A DNA stretch of 64,000 nt from Lachnospiraceae bacterium (GCA_017484135.1 JAFUTQ010000059.1:79414-143413); one strand, 5' to 3'. Shown: positions 17,218 through 26,492, counted from the stretch's first letter. Numbers and translations: made by a program. Notes: generated by a model not told the origin, from the letters alone.

Positions 17218-18216
17218 TTATGCATTTTTTCCGCAGCAGAATTTGTATTTTTTTCCGCTGCCGCAGGGGCAGGGATCGTTTCTGCCGATCTTGCTGCCGC
17301 TTCTCGTATAGGAGCCCTTGCCGCCATATATGATCTTCGGCTTGTGGGATGTCTTTTCATTTTCTTCATAGGACTGCTGCATTGCCTTGCGCAGCTGCTC
17401 GATCGAGGTGCCCTCCGCCGCATAATCCAGCAGCTGCTCCAAAATGTGATCTGCGGTCTGCTCTGCATTCTCCTTCAGTCCATCCACCAGCTCCCTCATC
17501 AGCTCATAGCTGTGCGGATAGGTTTCCGCAATATAAGAAAACAGCTCCGGATTTTCCGGATAATACCGACATACATACCACTCGTTGGTCAACGCCTCAA
17601 TCATCATATTCTTTTTGACAGATTCCAGCTTTTCATCCTGCATCGTGTATGCCCTGCGATAGGCAGTCTGCAGATAGCCCTTCATGAGGGAATTGATCCT
17701 TCCGTCCTCATAATAGGAAAAGGACTCCATGGATACATAGGCGGACGCAAGAGTCTGCTTGTATTTTTCTTCCGTCAGATAGCCTTTTTCATCGATGTGG
17801 CGCACAAACTGTCCAAAAAGCGGGCGATACCATTGGTTGTCCATGAGCTCACACAACCGAATCATGGTCTCAACCAGATATTCCTGCATCAATTCATTCA
17901 TCGGAACGCTGTCCAAAAATGCATAATACTGCTCTACGTCCTTCTGATAATTCTGATTCTCGTTCTCAATATCGGCACGCAGCAGCTTGGGAAACAGACG
18001 CGCCACCAGAATCTTGACTTCCTCCGTCTCGCTGCCGGAATTTTGCTCTAAGAGCTTCCGTCCCAGTGCCACTGCCTTGTCAAATTCCTCGGTACCCTCG
18101 TATTCGAAAGCCTCCACTGCCATCGCCTTTAAATCTTCCGGTATCCGATCCAGCTGATCGCTCAGACGCTTTTGGGTATAATCTTTATTCATTTCCTGGA
18201 TGTCTATGTTGCTCAT
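17218..18216 (-). CDS. SEC-C motif protein of unknown function
   Basis: A 332-aa helical protein that ends in a SEC-C zinc motif: [19 protein letters not shown], with the CxC...CC ligands typical of the SecA C-terminus and many uncharacterised proteins. The rest is acidic and helix-rich with no recognised domain. AGGAGTG lies 9 nt before the ATG. It stands alone between tRNA-Leu and an inverted repeat. The motif suggests zinc-dependent protein or nucleic-acid binding; no function is claimed. Confidence 0.75.
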   Translation of the reverse strand: MSNIDIQEMNKDYTQKRLSDQLDRIPEDLKAMAVEAFEYEGTEEFDKAVALGRKLLEQNSGSETEEVKILVARLFPKLLRADIENENQNYQKDVEQYYAFLDSVPMNELMQEYLVETMIRLCELMDNQWYRPLFGQFVRHIDEKGYLTEEKYKQTLASAYVSMESFSYYEDGRINSLMKGYLQTAYRRAYTMQDEKLESVKKNMMIEALTNEWYVCRYYPENPELFSYIAETYPHSYELMRELVDGLKENAEQTADHILEQLLDYAAEGTSIEQLRKAMQQSYEENEKTSHKPKIIYGGKGSYTRSGSKIGRNDPCPCGSGKKYKFCCGKNA

Positions 18217-18283
18217 CGCTATGTCACTCCTATCTCATGCCGATTTCCACAAAAATTTTAGCAAGTGTCAATCGGAAAGTCAA

Positions 18284-18342
18284 TATAGAATCATGCTCTG
18301 TTTCTTACATGCAAGCATGACAAAACAGAACATGATTCTATA
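18284..18342. terminator. Long inverted repeat, possible terminator
   Basis: Arms 18284-18303 and 18323-18342 (20 bp, one mismatch) with a 19-nt loop, located after the beta-propeller gene and before the SEC-C gene on the minus strand. There is no strong T-run, so termination is uncertain. Confidence 0.5.
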
Positions 18343-18363
18343 TCAACTGTGAATAGCAACGAA

Positions 18364-20364
18364 TTATTCCATCAAAAAGCAGCGCAGTTCTTCTCCGTCC
18401 ACCACATAGATTTTGTCTCCGACATAAAGGCTGCGGCAGGTATTTCCGCCTGACAAGACATGGAATGCCCCCTCCTCTAAGGTTTCATCAATGATTTTTT
18501 TGAATGCACCGTCCTCATAAGAAAATACCGTATAATAATTGGTTGCCCCTCCGCTGTAATCGCACATTTCCAGTCCGATGATATTTTTTTCCGACGAGAT
18601 CAATACACTCTTGTAATCAAACAGTGCCGGACTGTCATCCATATCCTTTATGACGCATTTCCCTTCCTCATACACATTGGCCGGATCGCTGATGTTGTAC
18701 ATAGAGAGCTTGATCCCAAGCCGTCTTCCATCGTCGGGATCCGTCTCGCAGCCGATTCCGAGCAAATGGTCGGAATCCCACACATGCAGATAATCGGAAA
18801 AGCCCGTCACATCCAGCTGCCCGATCAGCTTCGGATTGGCAGGATCGGACAGATCCGCGGTAAACAGCGGATCTGTGTTATGATAAGTGACAAAATATCC
18901 GATGTCTCCGATAAAACGTGCTGCATAGATCTCCTCCCCCTTTGCAATGCCTGTAAGCGAACCCATCGGTTCCATATCCTTGTCTAAGATGTAAAGTGCA
19001 TTGACCGATTCTGTCTGAGACTCATCGGTGGTAAGCACCCGCAGATAGCCGTCCTGCTCGTGAATGGCAAAGGTATCATAAACAGCTCCCGGAAGGGTAT
19101 GTGCATTTACCCCCACAATTTTTCCGTCCTTTAAGGTGAACTTGGCGATATCCGTAAACGTATCGTCCCGGTAATACGGGCTGTACAGATAAGCCGCCTC
19201 TTTTCCGACATAAATTTCAGAGCCATCATCGACGAGCAGCTTGGAATCAATGCTCTGCTCCGGCATCCGGATATCCACAGAGGAGATCACCATAGCCGTA
19301 TTTCCCTCCTCTGCCAGATAAATGTTATGATAAGGCACCGGATTTCCCTGCACACAGGGCAGAATCCCCAAAAATTTTTCCTCATCATAAGTAGTTTCCT
19401 CCGGAAACAGTTCCCCCTTCCGGGTAAACAGATACAGGATATCGCCGATCATGCGGGAGGTCACATAACCACCCTCCTGTTCGTATACCCCCAGTTCCTT
19501 TGGATGGAGGGGATCGCTGAGATCAATGGTCACTGCCTTCGTGACGGTCCTGCTGTCCACCTGATAGATATCCTCCCCGTCGTCCATCAGTCGGCTCTGC
19601 CGCCGCTCTGCCAGCAATACCATCCTGCCGTCCGCCGCATATACCTCTCTGAGACTGTCCGAAGCCTGCAGTGACGGCGCTTCATATTCTGCCGCCTCCT
19701 CCATCGTCTCCCCGCTGATATCCGTAATGAGCAGCCGGATATTCTGACCAGTGGTGTTGATGCGGTAGATAAAATGTCCATCTGTTTTGATGATATCTCC
19801 CTCGTCGACCCCCTCCGTCTGCAGGTTGGTGGTGGAATAGTCAGCTGCACCTGTATTCAGTTCTTCTACATATGATTCAAACGATGCGGCATCGGCGCTC
19901 TCCTCCACTTCCCAATATCCATCCTTTTGTCCCCAGCCCCAGTTTTTCTGCGTGTAATAGCGTGTGTAATACTCGGACACCAGCTCATATACTTCCTCGT
20001 AGGATTCCGCCTGTCGGTATGTTTCTCCGATGGACGCAACCGCATAGCTGTCAATGCTCTCCGTCTGATGTTTCTCGTCTTTTCCCTCTGCCTCTGCCAT
20101 ACCGGACACCGCTTCCGCGCTGCTCTGCTCGGAATCGGCGCTTCCTGTCGGTACCAGACGGGAAGCGGCAAACGCAATGCCCCCGCACAAAACAACTGCA
20201 ATTGCTGCCGCCAGACTGTGGCGCCATCTTGCTATTTTCCGAATCGGTGCAGTTTTGGTCCCTTCCTTCAGCCGTCGTCTCATCTGCTCCGGCTTGATTT
20301 CATCGGGGATCTCTATGTGCTCTGCAGCTGCTTTGAGCTGCTCTAACATTTCCTGCTCGTTCAT
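18364..20364 (-). CDS. Membrane-anchored C-terminal beta-propeller protein, putative sigma-factor partner
   Basis: A 666-aa protein. The N-terminal about 65 residues are cytoplasmic and charged, a single membrane helix follows (about 68-90), then an extracellular low-complexity linker and a long propeller region of the family annotated as secreted C-terminal beta-propeller distantly related to WD-40. The topology resembles a membrane anti-sigma factor, and the gene follows an ECF sigma gene. I chose the ATG at 20364 (after AGGAGGAAGCCCAAA); a longer frame up to 20415 reads into a family C repeat. Regulation of the sigma factor is inferred, not shown. Confidence 0.8.
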   Translation of the reverse strand: MNEQEMLEQLKAAAEHIEIPDEIKPEQMRRRLKEGTKTAPIRKIARWRHSLAAAIAVVLCGGIAFAASRLVPTGSADSEQSSAEAVSGMAEAEGKDEKHQTESIDSYAVASIGETYRQAESYEEVYELVSEYYTRYYTQKNWGWGQKDGYWEVEESADAASFESYVEELNTGAADYSTTNLQTEGVDEGDIIKTDGHFIYRINTTGQNIRLLITDISGETMEEAAEYEAPSLQASDSLREVYAADGRMVLLAERRQSRLMDDGEDIYQVDSRTVTKAVTIDLSDPLHPKELGVYEQEGGYVTSRMIGDILYLFTRKGELFPEETTYDEEKFLGILPCVQGNPVPYHNIYLAEEGNTAMVISSVDIRMPEQSIDSKLLVDDGSEIYVGKEAAYLYSPYYRDDTFTDIAKFTLKDGKIVGVNAHTLPGAVYDTFAIHEQDGYLRVLTTDESQTESVNALYILDKDMEPMGSLTGIAKGEEIYAARFIGDIGYFVTYHNTDPLFTADLSDPANPKLIGQLDVTGFSDYLHVWDSDHLLGIGCETDPDDGRRLGIKLSMYNISDPANVYEEGKCVIKDMDDSPALFDYKSVLISSEKNIIGLEMCDYSGGATNYYTVFSYEDGAFKKIIDETLEEGAFHVLSGGNTCRSLYVGDKIYVVDGEELRCFLME

Positions 20365-20379
20365 TTTGGGCTTCCTCCT

Positions 20380-20471
20380 TTTTAATATGAATCGGCACGC
20401 GCCGCTTCGCGTCACCTGCCATGTCGTCGGAAGCCGTCCTAAAATGAGCTTCGCTCATTGGGCTTCCTCCT
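20380..20471 (-). repeat. RBS-linker repeat, family C copy 4
   Basis: A 92-bp unit directly before the beta-propeller gene. Its ATG at 20458 opens a frame MSEAHFRTASDDMAGDAKRR... that runs past the start of the propeller gene in another frame. The hairpin AATGAGC-GAA-GCTCATT is kept with a changed loop. Confidence 0.85.
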
Positions 20472-20564
20472 TTTTAATTATGAATCGGCACGCGCCGCTT
20501 CGCGTCACCTGCCATGTCGTCGGAAGCCGTCCTAAAATGAGCTTCGCTCATTGGGCTTCCTCCT
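20472..20564 (-). repeat. RBS-linker repeat, family C copy 5
   Basis: A 93-bp unit in tandem with copy 4. Its ATG at 20551 overlaps the stop of the sigma gene (ATGA) and opens a 25-residue ORF ending at 20474. The sigma protein ends Lys-Glu-Glu-Ala-Gln through this unit. Confidence 0.85.
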
Positions 20565-21087
20565 TCCAATACTGCTCTATCATCTTTTTTAGTGCACGGC
20601 TTTCTTTCGACCTCACAGTGTTCTCATTCATGCGAAGTTTTTTCGCAATTTCCCTGCTTGTATATCCGGAGAATAAGTGCATGGCAAGGATCATCCGTTC
20701 CTCTTTTGGCAGCTCAAAAAAGAGCTGCCGGATTGCGGCATACTCCGCTTCTTTTCCGGTGTCTGTATGCCCTTCCCCCTGATAGGTCTCCTGAAGCTTT
20801 TGCGTCAGTTCCTGCGGTCTTTTTGCATACTCTCTCATCCTGTGCTTACACTTATTGATCAGAATGGCAAATATCCAGCTTCGGAATGCCTCTTCCCTGC
20901 GCAGTCCTCTGATAGATGCAAACGCGTCTGCTACGGCATCGCTCACTGCGTCCTGCGCATCCTGTGGATGCCCCAGCACATACAAGGCATAGCGATACAT
21001 ATCTTCATATACCTCTTCATACAATTCGGCAAATGCATCCACATCCCCCTGCTTTGCCTTGTGCACAATTTCGTCTTCTCTCTCCAT
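20548..21087 (-). CDS. ECF-type RNA polymerase sigma factor
   Basis: A 179-aa sigma-70 family factor with region 2 (DAFAELYEEVYEDMYRYAL, DAQDAVSDAVADAFASI, FRSWIFAILINKC) and region 4 (LPKEERMILAMHLFSGYTSREIAKKLRMNENTVRSKESRALKK). The ATG at 21087 is supported by GAGGTGAATTC just upstream. The last residues come from a family C repeat. It is probably controlled by the membrane beta-propeller protein downstream, from which it is separated by two repeat units. Confidence 0.9.
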   Translation of the reverse strand: MEREDEIVHKAKQGDVDAFAELYEEVYEDMYRYALYVLGHPQDAQDAVSDAVADAFASIRGLRREEAFRSWIFAILINKCKHRMREYAKRPQELTQKLQETYQGEGHTDTGKEAEYAAIRQLFFELPKEERMILAMHLFSGYTSREIAKKLRMNENTVRSKESRALKKMIEQYWKEEAQ

Positions 21088-21145
21088 GAATTCACCTCTT
21101 ATGTATACGTATACTGTTTCATGTCGGTATGATTCGAGGGGCGCA

Positions 21146-21174
21146 AGGTCATGTCGACGTAGTCGGCATAGACT
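21146..21174 (+). repeat. Fragment of structured repeat family B
   Basis: 27 of 29 bases match the left boundary and first hairpin of the elements at 29731 and 33812 (AGGTCATG, GTCGGCAT, GACT). No right half is seen, so this is a remnant. It lies in the region upstream of the ECF sigma gene. Confidence 0.65.
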
Positions 21175-21258
21175 TTTCATACCAGACTTCCCGGTCATAT
21201 ATATAGTGTCTCTTTTTATTCATTTTGTTGCATACTTTATCAAGAAAATATAGAACAG

Positions 21259-21301
21259 TAAAAAGCCACAGACCGGAAATGCCCTGTATTTCCAATCTGT
21301 G
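21259..21301 (-). terminator. Terminator of the MacAB-like operon
   Basis: On the minus strand CACAGATTGGAAAT pairs with ATTTCCGGTCTGTG around a 7-nt loop and is followed by GCTTTTTA. It separates the transporter operon from the ECF sigma gene. Confidence 0.85.
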
Positions 21302-21330
21302 ACTCTGAAAATCATTATACTCGTTGTTGC

Positions 21331-22662
21331 CTACTCATACCGAAGTGCATCAATCGGCGACATTCTGGCTGCCCGCTTTGCAGGATAGGAGCCAAACAGG
21401 ATTCCGATCAGCATGGAGAAAATCACGGATATCACAATTGCTGTCATGGACGGGCGCACCGTCATGGACAGCATGGAACCGATATCGGATGCGTAGGATT
21501 CCACCAGCGCTCCCGCCACCTTGGCAAGAAGAAATCCGTTCAGGATTCCGATGAGGATTCCGATCACACCGCCGATGAGACAGATCACGACTGCCTCGGT
21601 CAGAAACTGCAGATGCACATTTCTATTCTTCGCTCCCAGCGCTTTGCGGATTCCGATTTCCTTCGTCCGCTCCACGACGCTGACCAGCATGATATTCATT
21701 ACCCCGACTCCGCCAACCACCAGAGAGATGGCCGCGATGATGGCGATTGCCACCGTCACCACATTGAGTACGGTATCAATGATGCCCAGCTGAGACGCCA
21801 GATCAAAGCATTCCAATTGAAACTTGCCTGCCTCTCCGTATTTCACACTGTCGAAGTACTTCGTGATCTCGGCGGCAAGCTCCGAAGGGTTTACTCCTTC
21901 TGCAGACAAAAATTCCAGATAATCAAAGCCGGAGCTGCCCCAGCTGTTGTCTGCATACTCCATCGCGTAGGTGACCGGAATAATCAGCGGAGTCGTCAGA
22001 TCCTTTTCCGGTGTCTTTGAGGATGCCGTGCCAAATCTCTGAACATCATATTTATAAACGCCTACTATATGCAGCTTCAGCACCGATCCGTTGCCGAGGG
22101 ATACCTCGATCTCTTTTCCCAGCGGATTCTCGCCATTGAGCGCATATTTCACAAACAGATCCGATACAAGCGCGGTAGCCTTTTCCTCCGCGCAATCGCG
22201 GTCGGATATCTCCCGCCCGGCAATCAGATCCAGACTGTAGGAGTCCAGCCATCCTTCCGTGGAGCCCGTTACAGACACCTTCGAGGTGTAGTTTGTCCCG
22301 GTTACCGTACCCTCTCCCATAGACCAGGAAAGGATTATCGCCTTTATTTTATCTGCAAATGCTTCCTTCGCATCTACAATCTCCTGATAGGACAAAAAAT
22401 CACTCTCGTCCATCTCCGGATATTCCCAGGTATCATAATCCACATCATCGGGAATTACCGCATTCACATACCCGTAGAGATAATTGGTTCCGCCGAGATC
22501 GCTCATCGTATTGGATATGGTGGCACGCAGGGACGTACCGATGGTTGTGATGGTGATCACGGAGCTGATTCCGATGATAATTCCCAGCATCGTCAAAAAG
22601 GAACGCAGCTTATTTGCCCGGATACTCTCAAACGCGAGACGTATACTTTCCATTAAATTCAT
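21331..22662 (-). CDS. MacB/FtsX-type ABC transporter permease
   Basis: A 443-aa permease: one N-terminal membrane helix (residues 20-42), a large extracytoplasmic MacB-PCD domain, and three C-terminal helices of an FtsX core (GVGVMNIMLVSVVERTKEIG and IGIRKALGA are family hallmarks). With the ATPase and the adaptor it forms a MacAB-like export pump, usually for antimicrobial peptides or macrolides. GGAGGTGA precedes the ATG, which overlaps the ATPase stop by 4 nt. Confidence 0.92.
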   Translation of the reverse strand: MNLMESIRLAFESIRANKLRSFLTMLGIIIGISSVITITTIGTSLRATISNTMSDLGGTNYLYGYVNAVIPDDVDYDTWEYPEMDESDFLSYQEIVDAKEAFADKIKAIILSWSMGEGTVTGTNYTSKVSVTGSTEGWLDSYSLDLIAGREISDRDCAEEKATALVSDLFVKYALNGENPLGKEIEVSLGNGSVLKLHIVGVYKYDVQRFGTASSKTPEKDLTTPLIIPVTYAMEYADNSWGSSGFDYLEFLSAEGVNPSELAAEITKYFDSVKYGEAGKFQLECFDLASQLGIIDTVLNVVTVAIAIIAAISLVVGGVGVMNIMLVSVVERTKEIGIRKALGAKNRNVHLQFLTEAVVICLIGGVIGILIGILNGFLLAKVAGALVESYASDIGSMLSMTVRPSMTAIVISVIFSMLIGILFGSYPAKRAARMSPIDALRYE

Positions 22663-23369
22663 GACTGCTCACCTCCGTTCCGCCTGTCTGAGACGATACA
22701 GCCGTCTTTTATCGTAACGATACGCTCAGTCTCCTTTGCCAGCTCGGGGCTGTGGGTAATCAAAACAATGGTCTTGTGCTGCTCCCGGTGCAGCTTGTGG
22801 AAAATATCCATGACCACATGTCCCGTTTTAGAATCCAGCGCTCCGGTAGGCTCATCCGCCAGGATGATTGCAGGATCATTCACCATTGCCCGGGCAATCG
22901 CCACGCGCTGGTTCTGTCCTCCCGACAATTCGTTCGGCTTATGGCTTGCACGATCTGTCATGCCTACCATGTCCAAAAGCTCCATGGCGCGTTCCCGGCG
23001 GGCTTTTCTCGGAACTCCTGCGTACATCAGCGGCACCTCCACGTTGCGCACAGCAGAGGTTCTCGGAATCAGGCAGAAGCTCTGAAAGACAAAGCCGATC
23101 TTGCGGTTTCGAATCTCGCTGAGCTTCGCATCCGGAATTTTTTCCATGTCCTCTCCGTCCAGAATATAGCTGCCCTCCGTGGGGCGATCCAACGCACCGA
23201 TCATATTCATCAGGGTACTTTTTCCGGATCCCGACTCTCCTACGATCGACACGAACTCTCCCTCATATACCTGTAAATCGATACCATGCAGGATTTCCAA
23301 TTCATTGGGCTGATTCTCATAATAACGTTTGACAATCTGCTTCATATCTATAATCACTTTTTTATCCAT
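22659..23369 (-). CDS. MacB-type ABC transporter ATP-binding protein
   Basis: A 236-aa ATPase of the LolD/MacB class: Walker A GESGSGKST, Q-loop FQSFCLIP, signature LSGGQNQRVAIARA (Asn in place of the usual Gln), Walker B IILADEPTGALD, H-loop ITHSPEL. The ATG at 23369 is favoured over 23381 because GGAG lies 7 nt upstream. It overlaps the permease gene and follows the adaptor gene by about 17 nt. Confidence 0.93.
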   Translation of the reverse strand: MDKKVIIDMKQIVKRYYENQPNELEILHGIDLQVYEGEFVSIVGESGSGKSTLMNMIGALDRPTEGSYILDGEDMEKIPDAKLSEIRNRKIGFVFQSFCLIPRTSAVRNVEVPLMYAGVPRKARRERAMELLDMVGMTDRASHKPNELSGGQNQRVAIARAMVNDPAIILADEPTGALDSKTGHVVMDIFHKLHREQHKTIVLITHSPELAKETERIVTIKDGCIVSDRRNGGEQS

Positions 23370-23386
23370 GCCAGTCTCCATTCACA

Positions 23387-24817
23387 TTATTCTTCATTCA
23401 GATAAATCGAGAAGTCATCCTCATCTGTATAGACGGTCACCTCTTCTCCCTCTTCCACTTCCTCCGGAACACTGATGATCAGATCTCCTTCGGAAAGCGC
23501 ATCCGAAATGATCTCGGTGTAGTAGTCGCTCTCAGCGCCTTTGGTGACATTGATCCGCTCAACTACGTACATTCCGCTGTCCTGCTCGATCGCGCGATAA
23601 ACATAGCTGCTGCCATTTTCATCCGTCACCACACTGTCGTATGCCACTGCCAGGGATTCTCCTGCCTCGTTGACCGTAATATTCACCTTTGCAGTCATTC
23701 CCAAAAGCAGCTCACTGTCGCCGTCAATGGTAATCTCCGCGCTATATCCTCCCGCAGAACCTCCGGACATCGCAGAATCATCGGAACCGGAAGCAAAGTT
23801 GATCACTCTGCTGACCGTCCCCTGATATTCCTGATCCTTGATCACATCGGCCTTTACGGTAGCCTTCATGCCCTCTTTCAGCTTTAGGATATCCTTTTCC
23901 TTGATGCTGACCGTTACCTTTAAGTTTTTGCTGTCCTCGATCTTCATCAGCGTTCCGTTTGCAAGGCTTCCCTGGGAAACATTCAGTGATGTGATGATTC
24001 CGCTCTGCTCTGCCACTACCTTCATATCATCCAGCTGTCGGTAGAGCTCTGAGAGCTGCTTGGTCACGTCGCTGTTACTGCTGCCCGAAATCGCATCCGT
24101 ATCCACACTGTCCTGTGCACTCTGAACAGCAGCGGCAGTGCTTTCCTCTACCGAAGTCTTTGTGCGTTTCGCAGTCTCTAAGGCACTCTTTGCAGATTGT
24201 TGCTCTGCATAGGCGCTGTCTGCCTGCACCTGCGCCTCGGCAATTGCCGCTTCATCCGGTTCCGCTGCATTTTTTGCATTATTCAGCGTTGCCACCGCAT
24301 TGTTGTAAGCAGTCGTTGCATTGTCATAGGCCTTCTGTGCATCTGCCACATCCTGATCGGCCTGTGCCACCTGCTTGGTCTGGGAATCCTTGGCCTCCTG
24401 CAGGGTTCGCTTCATGATTTCCGTCTGCTTTGCGGCAAGCTTCTGGGAGGTAGAAAGCTGGCTCTCCAACGCCTTGATCTGCTCCTGCACATCCGAATCA
24501 TCAAACACGCAAAGCACATCTCCTTCCTCCACATAGTCGCCCACTGCTACGGGCAGCTCTTTGATCTTGCAGTTGAGATCTGAGGTAACCGATACCACAT
24601 TCTGGCTGGTCACGGTTCCAGTCGCACTGATGGAAGTCGACATATCATGCCTGATCAGTTCCTGTGCCTGCACACCGCTCAGATATGCCGTAAAGTTTCC
24701 CATTGCTTTTTTGACATTATGCACCATGATTCCAATCAGAATTACCAGCGCCAACACAATACTTCCAACAACAATCAATGTTGTTTTGGTTTTCTTTTTC
24801 ATTTTTTGCTTTGCCAT
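23387..24817 (-). CDS. HlyD/MacA-like membrane-fusion (adaptor) protein
   Basis: A 476-aa protein with an N-terminal membrane helix (residues 12-32), a split lipoyl domain (VVSVTSDLNCKIKELPVAVGDYVEEGDVL and later VVAEQSGIITSLNVSQGSLANG), a long coiled-coil hairpin rich in Ala/Gln (about 115-225) and a beta-barrel. It links the MacB-like pump to the envelope. First gene of the three-gene operon; AAGGAG lies 8 nt before the ATG. Confidence 0.9.
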   Translation of the reverse strand: MAKQKMKKKTKTTLIVVGSIVLALVILIGIMVHNVKKAMGNFTAYLSGVQAQELIRHDMSTSISATGTVTSQNVVSVTSDLNCKIKELPVAVGDYVEEGDVLCVFDDSDVQEQIKALESQLSTSQKLAAKQTEIMKRTLQEAKDSQTKQVAQADQDVADAQKAYDNATTAYNNAVATLNNAKNAAEPDEAAIAEAQVQADSAYAEQQSAKSALETAKRTKTSVEESTAAAVQSAQDSVDTDAISGSSNSDVTKQLSELYRQLDDMKVVAEQSGIITSLNVSQGSLANGTLMKIEDSKNLKVTVSIKEKDILKLKEGMKATVKADVIKDQEYQGTVSRVINFASGSDDSAMSGGSAGGYSAEITIDGDSELLLGMTAKVNITVNEAGESLAVAYDSVVTDENGSSYVYRAIEQDSGMYVVERINVTKGAESDYYTEIISDALSEGDLIISVPEEVEEGEEVTVYTDEDDFSIYLNEE

Positions 24818-24872
24818 GTTATAACTCCTTTTTCTTTTTGTATTATTTTAATAATACAATGATCGTATATCC

Positions 24873-24919
24873 ATTATATAAAACAAGATGCCAAAATGCA
24901 AGGGGCATTTTGGCATCTT
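24873..24919 (-). promoter_or_regulatory. Promoter of the MacAB-like operon overlapped by a perfect inverted repeat
   Basis: On the minus strand TTGCAT (24901-24896), 17 bp, TATAAT (24878-24873). A perfect 15-bp inverted repeat (24885-24899 and 24905-24919, 5-nt loop) covers the -35 and part of the spacer. It could be an operator, or the murE terminator merged with the next promoter. Confidence 0.6.
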
Positions 24920-24943
24920 AAGAAAATCTTTTGTATTCTTAAG

Positions 24944-24977
24944 GGACGCTGTCAACGCGATATCGCGTTGACAGCTG
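24944..24977. repeat. Family A stem-only palindrome
   Basis: The 28-bp perfect palindrome at 24948-24975 is flanked by the same GGAC...TG ends as the family A elements and shares their first stem bases (GCTGTC...CGCGAT), but has no core. It may be an empty or decayed form. It lies after murE. Confidence 0.65.
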
Positions 24978-25008
24978 TTTGTTTAAAAAGCAAAACAGTA
25001 ACAGATTC

Positions 25009-26478
25009 TTAATTTTTCTCTTCCTCTAAAATCTCCTGAATCAGCACGCGCTCATCCATAGGGTATTTTTTGCCCTCAATTTCCTGATAATCCTCATGCC
25101 CTTTTCCGGCAAGGATCACCACATCCCCCTCCTGCGCGTTCTGCATGGCATAACGGATCGCTTCCTTTCGGTCGGGAATCGTAATGTATTTGCCCCCGCC
25201 CCGCTTCACGCCGACTACAATATCGTCTATGATGGCCTCCGGCTTTTCAAATCTGGGATTGTCGGAGGTAATAATGGACAGATCCGACAACCGCGCGGAT
25301 ACTTCTCCCATCTCATATCTCCGGTTGCGATCCCGGTTGCCGCCGCAGCCAAATACCGTCACGATCCGTCCCGGCTGATATTCCCGGATGGTTTCCAGGA
25401 TACTGGTGAGACTCACCGCATTGTGGGCATAGTCGATCATCAGCGTGTAACGATCCGACACCGACACGAGCTCCACACGCCCCTTTACCTGTACCTTCGC
25501 CAGCGCATCCTGCAGAATCTCCGGCGAATCCGTAAAGTGAAGTCCCAGAACAACGGCGGTCAGGGAGTTATATACGCTGAAGCGTCCCGGAATGTCCACC
25601 CTCACCGGGAAATTCTTTTTGCCAGTCAAATGATAGGAAATCCCAAGGCTGCCCTGCTCCCGGTACAGTTCGATCTGTTCTGCCCGGTAATCTGCCTCCT
25701 GTGTAATTCCAAAGGTTTCTATGTCGCAGGACGCATGTGCTATGACCTGTGCCGCATAAGGGTCATCCGCGTTAATAATACCATGTCTGCACTGCGAAAA
25801 GAGCCGCTCCTTGCATGCCAGATAGTCTTCAAAATCCTTGTGCTCATTCGGTCCGATATGATCCGGTGAAATATTTGTAAAAATCCCGTAATCAAAGGTA
25901 AAGCCGGACACGCGGTGCAGCATGAGCCCCTGAGAGGACACCTCCATGACCACACACTGACAGCCCTCCTCTACCATCCGTGCAAAATAAGACTGCACCA
26001 GATAGGATTCCGGTGTCGTATTGTTGCTCGGAATATGTGTTTCCCCGATGATCGTCTCGATCGTGCCGATCAGTCCGGTCTTTCGCCCGGTTCCCTCCAG
26101 AATCCCCTTAATCATATAGGTGGCGGAGGTCTTTCCCTTCGTTCCGGTCACGCCTATGGTGGTCAGCTTCTCGGCCGGATGCCCGAAGAAGGCTGCCGCC
26201 ATGACCGCCAGTGCATATCTGGTATCCTTTACCTTCACGACCATCGTCAATTCTTTTACTGCAGGTTCCACGTCCCGCTCTACCACAATGGCTGCCACAC
26301 CCTGCTTTGCCACATCTTCCGCAAAATCATGCGCATCCCTTACCGCTCCACGGATACAGACAAACACATCCTGCGCTGCCGCCTTTCTGGAATCATAGAC
26401 CAGTTCTTTGATCTCCGTCTGTTCAGAGCCGCTCAAAAGCTCATAATCCAACCCTTCCAGCAAATCCTTTAATATCAT
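25009..26478 (-). CDS. murE: UDP-MurNAc-L-Ala-D-Glu:meso-diaminopimelate ligase MurE
   Basis: Adds the third residue to the peptidoglycan stem peptide; 489 aa. N-terminal UDP-binding domain, central ATPase with P-loop GVTGTKGKTS, the Mur motif around NISPDHIG, and a C-terminal domain with DNPR, the residues that recognise meso-DAP rather than lysine. The gene upstream is dapF, which makes meso-DAP, so the two steps are adjacent. The gap to dapF is 14 nt. Confidence 0.95.
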   Translation of the reverse strand: MILKDLLEGLDYELLSGSEQTEIKELVYDSRKAAAQDVFVCIRGAVRDAHDFAEDVAKQGVAAIVVERDVEPAVKELTMVVKVKDTRYALAVMAAAFFGHPAEKLTTIGVTGTKGKTSATYMIKGILEGTGRKTGLIGTIETIIGETHIPSNNTTPESYLVQSYFARMVEEGCQCVVMEVSSQGLMLHRVSGFTFDYGIFTNISPDHIGPNEHKDFEDYLACKERLFSQCRHGIINADDPYAAQVIAHASCDIETFGITQEADYRAEQIELYREQGSLGISYHLTGKKNFPVRVDIPGRFSVYNSLTAVVLGLHFTDSPEILQDALAKVQVKGRVELVSVSDRYTLMIDYAHNAVSLTSILETIREYQPGRIVTVFGCGGNRDRNRRYEMGEVSARLSDLSIITSDNPRFEKPEAIIDDIVVGVKRGGGKYITIPDRKEAIRYAMQNAQEGDVVILAGKGHEDYQEIEGKKYPMDERVLIQEILEEEKN

Positions 26479-26492
26479 AAAATCCCCCTTGA

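Noticed and set aside
17218-18216. SEC-C protein as part of SecA
   Set aside because: Only the short zinc motif matches; no SecA ATPase motifs are present.
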